Of a DNA stretch of 64,000 nucleotides, positions 63,867 to 64,000 are shown in pieces. The notes beneath the pieces are model-generated. The model was not told the origin of the DNA. It searched no databases and saw only the letters and a program-made list of their open reading frames with translations. Position 1 is the stretch's first letter. Every line of letters begins with the position of its first letter. The translations under genes were made by a program, and so were the position numbers. Where the stretch lies: the NCBI RefSeq assembly GCF_009649735.1, contig NZ_WJNH01000004.1, forward strand, positions 160,929-224,928, in the 5' to 3' direction. The stretch is from Salinibacillus xinjiangensis. GTDB lineage: Bacteria; Bacillota; Bacilli; Bacillales; Alkalibacillaceae.

Positions 63867-64000
63867 TGGTTACCCCCAAAAGTTAGAGTTTTTATTATGC
63901 AGCTGATTGGCTGGATTGAGTTCGGTATTCAACTGGACTCAATCCAGCCAATTTTTCTTTTGATCGTTCATGGTTGTACCAGTAAATATATTCTTCTATC
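63867..64000 (-). mobile_element. IS3-family insertion sequence, end within window
   Basis: The terminal repeat begins at about 63867 (TGGTTACCCCCAAAAGTTAG), the CCCCCAAAAGTT core being common in IS150-type ends. It is followed inward by the transposase stop codon at 63895. Only this end of the element is in view; the other terminal repeat and target duplication lie to the right. Confidence 0.8.
63895..64000 (-). CDS. IS3-family transposase (OrfB), C-terminal part
   Basis: Reading leftward from the window edge gives IEEYIYWYNHERSKEKLAGL followed by SPVEYRTQ, the final segment of the DDE integrase domain of IS3/IS150-type OrfB proteins (YNxxRxxxxLxGLSPxEYR). The catalytic residues lie outside the window. 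Confidence 0.88.
   Translation of the reverse strand, partial: IEEYIYWYNHERSKEKLAGLSPVEYRTQSSQSAA

Overview
The window looks like a chromosomal segment of a spore-forming, halotolerant member of the Bacillaceae. The DNA is A+T-rich, ribosome binding sites are AGGAGG-like, and GTG/TTG starts are common. There is an sspH spore-protein gene, a complete ectABC ectoine operon, two BCCT-type solute transporters, and orthologues of familiar Bacillus genes (helD, menA, topB, zwf, gndA, pepT, metNIQ behind an S-box leader). No rRNA, tRNA, CRISPR array or prophage was seen. The only mobile element is the end of an IS3-family element at the right edge.

Layout. 1-16 kb: amidase tail, a dihydroorotate-dehydrogenase-like protein fused to a membrane domain, ltaE, sspH, a DUF2680-type protein, a small membrane protein, a flavin oxidase, a BCCT carrier, an asymmetric ABC exporter pair, helD, a truncated ThrE-like gene and an FAH-family hydrolase. 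16-24 kb: a CarD-type regulator, an ectoine-utilisation set on the minus strand (eutB-eutC-doeA), and divergent from it an S-box-controlled metNIQ transporter with an M20 amidohydrolase. 24-36 kb: MATE, menA, a TPR-like protein, a PhoD-like phosphatase, a frameshifted DUF421 gene, purU, topB and a decayed DUF4160/DUF2442 pair. 36-50 kb: MFS and BCCT transporters, an unrecognised two-TM protein with a glutamine amidotransferase, a YiiX-like hydrolase, ectABC, an ABC-2 exporter, a BASS transporter, a 3-methyladenine glycosylase and a LysE exporter. 50-64 kb: an amino acid permease, zwf with a cyclase, gndA, a TAXI-TRAP transporter, pepT, a SWIM/SNF2 helicase and the IS3 end.

How the genes fit together. 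ectABC makes ectoine from aspartate semialdehyde, and the BCCT carriers can import ready-made osmolytes. eutBC-doeA points to turnover of (hydroxy)ectoine, although the usual deacetylase partner (eutE/doeB) is not visible. zwf and gndA supply the oxidative pentose phosphate pathway.

Most unusual observations. (1) The TAXI-TRAP binding protein at 55954-56955 appears circularly permuted: signal peptide, then the family's C-terminal half, then its N-terminal half, cut at the lobe-hinge junction. (2) Three intergenic arrays (24206-24556, 35770-36080, 53889-54039) repeat a TTYAGC core at a dominant interval of exactly 21 bp, two helical turns, with non-repetitive sequence between. (3) ectA and an ABC ATPase have no usable ATG/GTG/TTG but carry an ATT at ideal distance from a good Shine-Dalgarno sequence and a fitting promoter. 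(4) Two families of palindromic intergenic elements recur, and several genes (DUF421, ThrE-like, DUF4160/DUF2442) are decaying.
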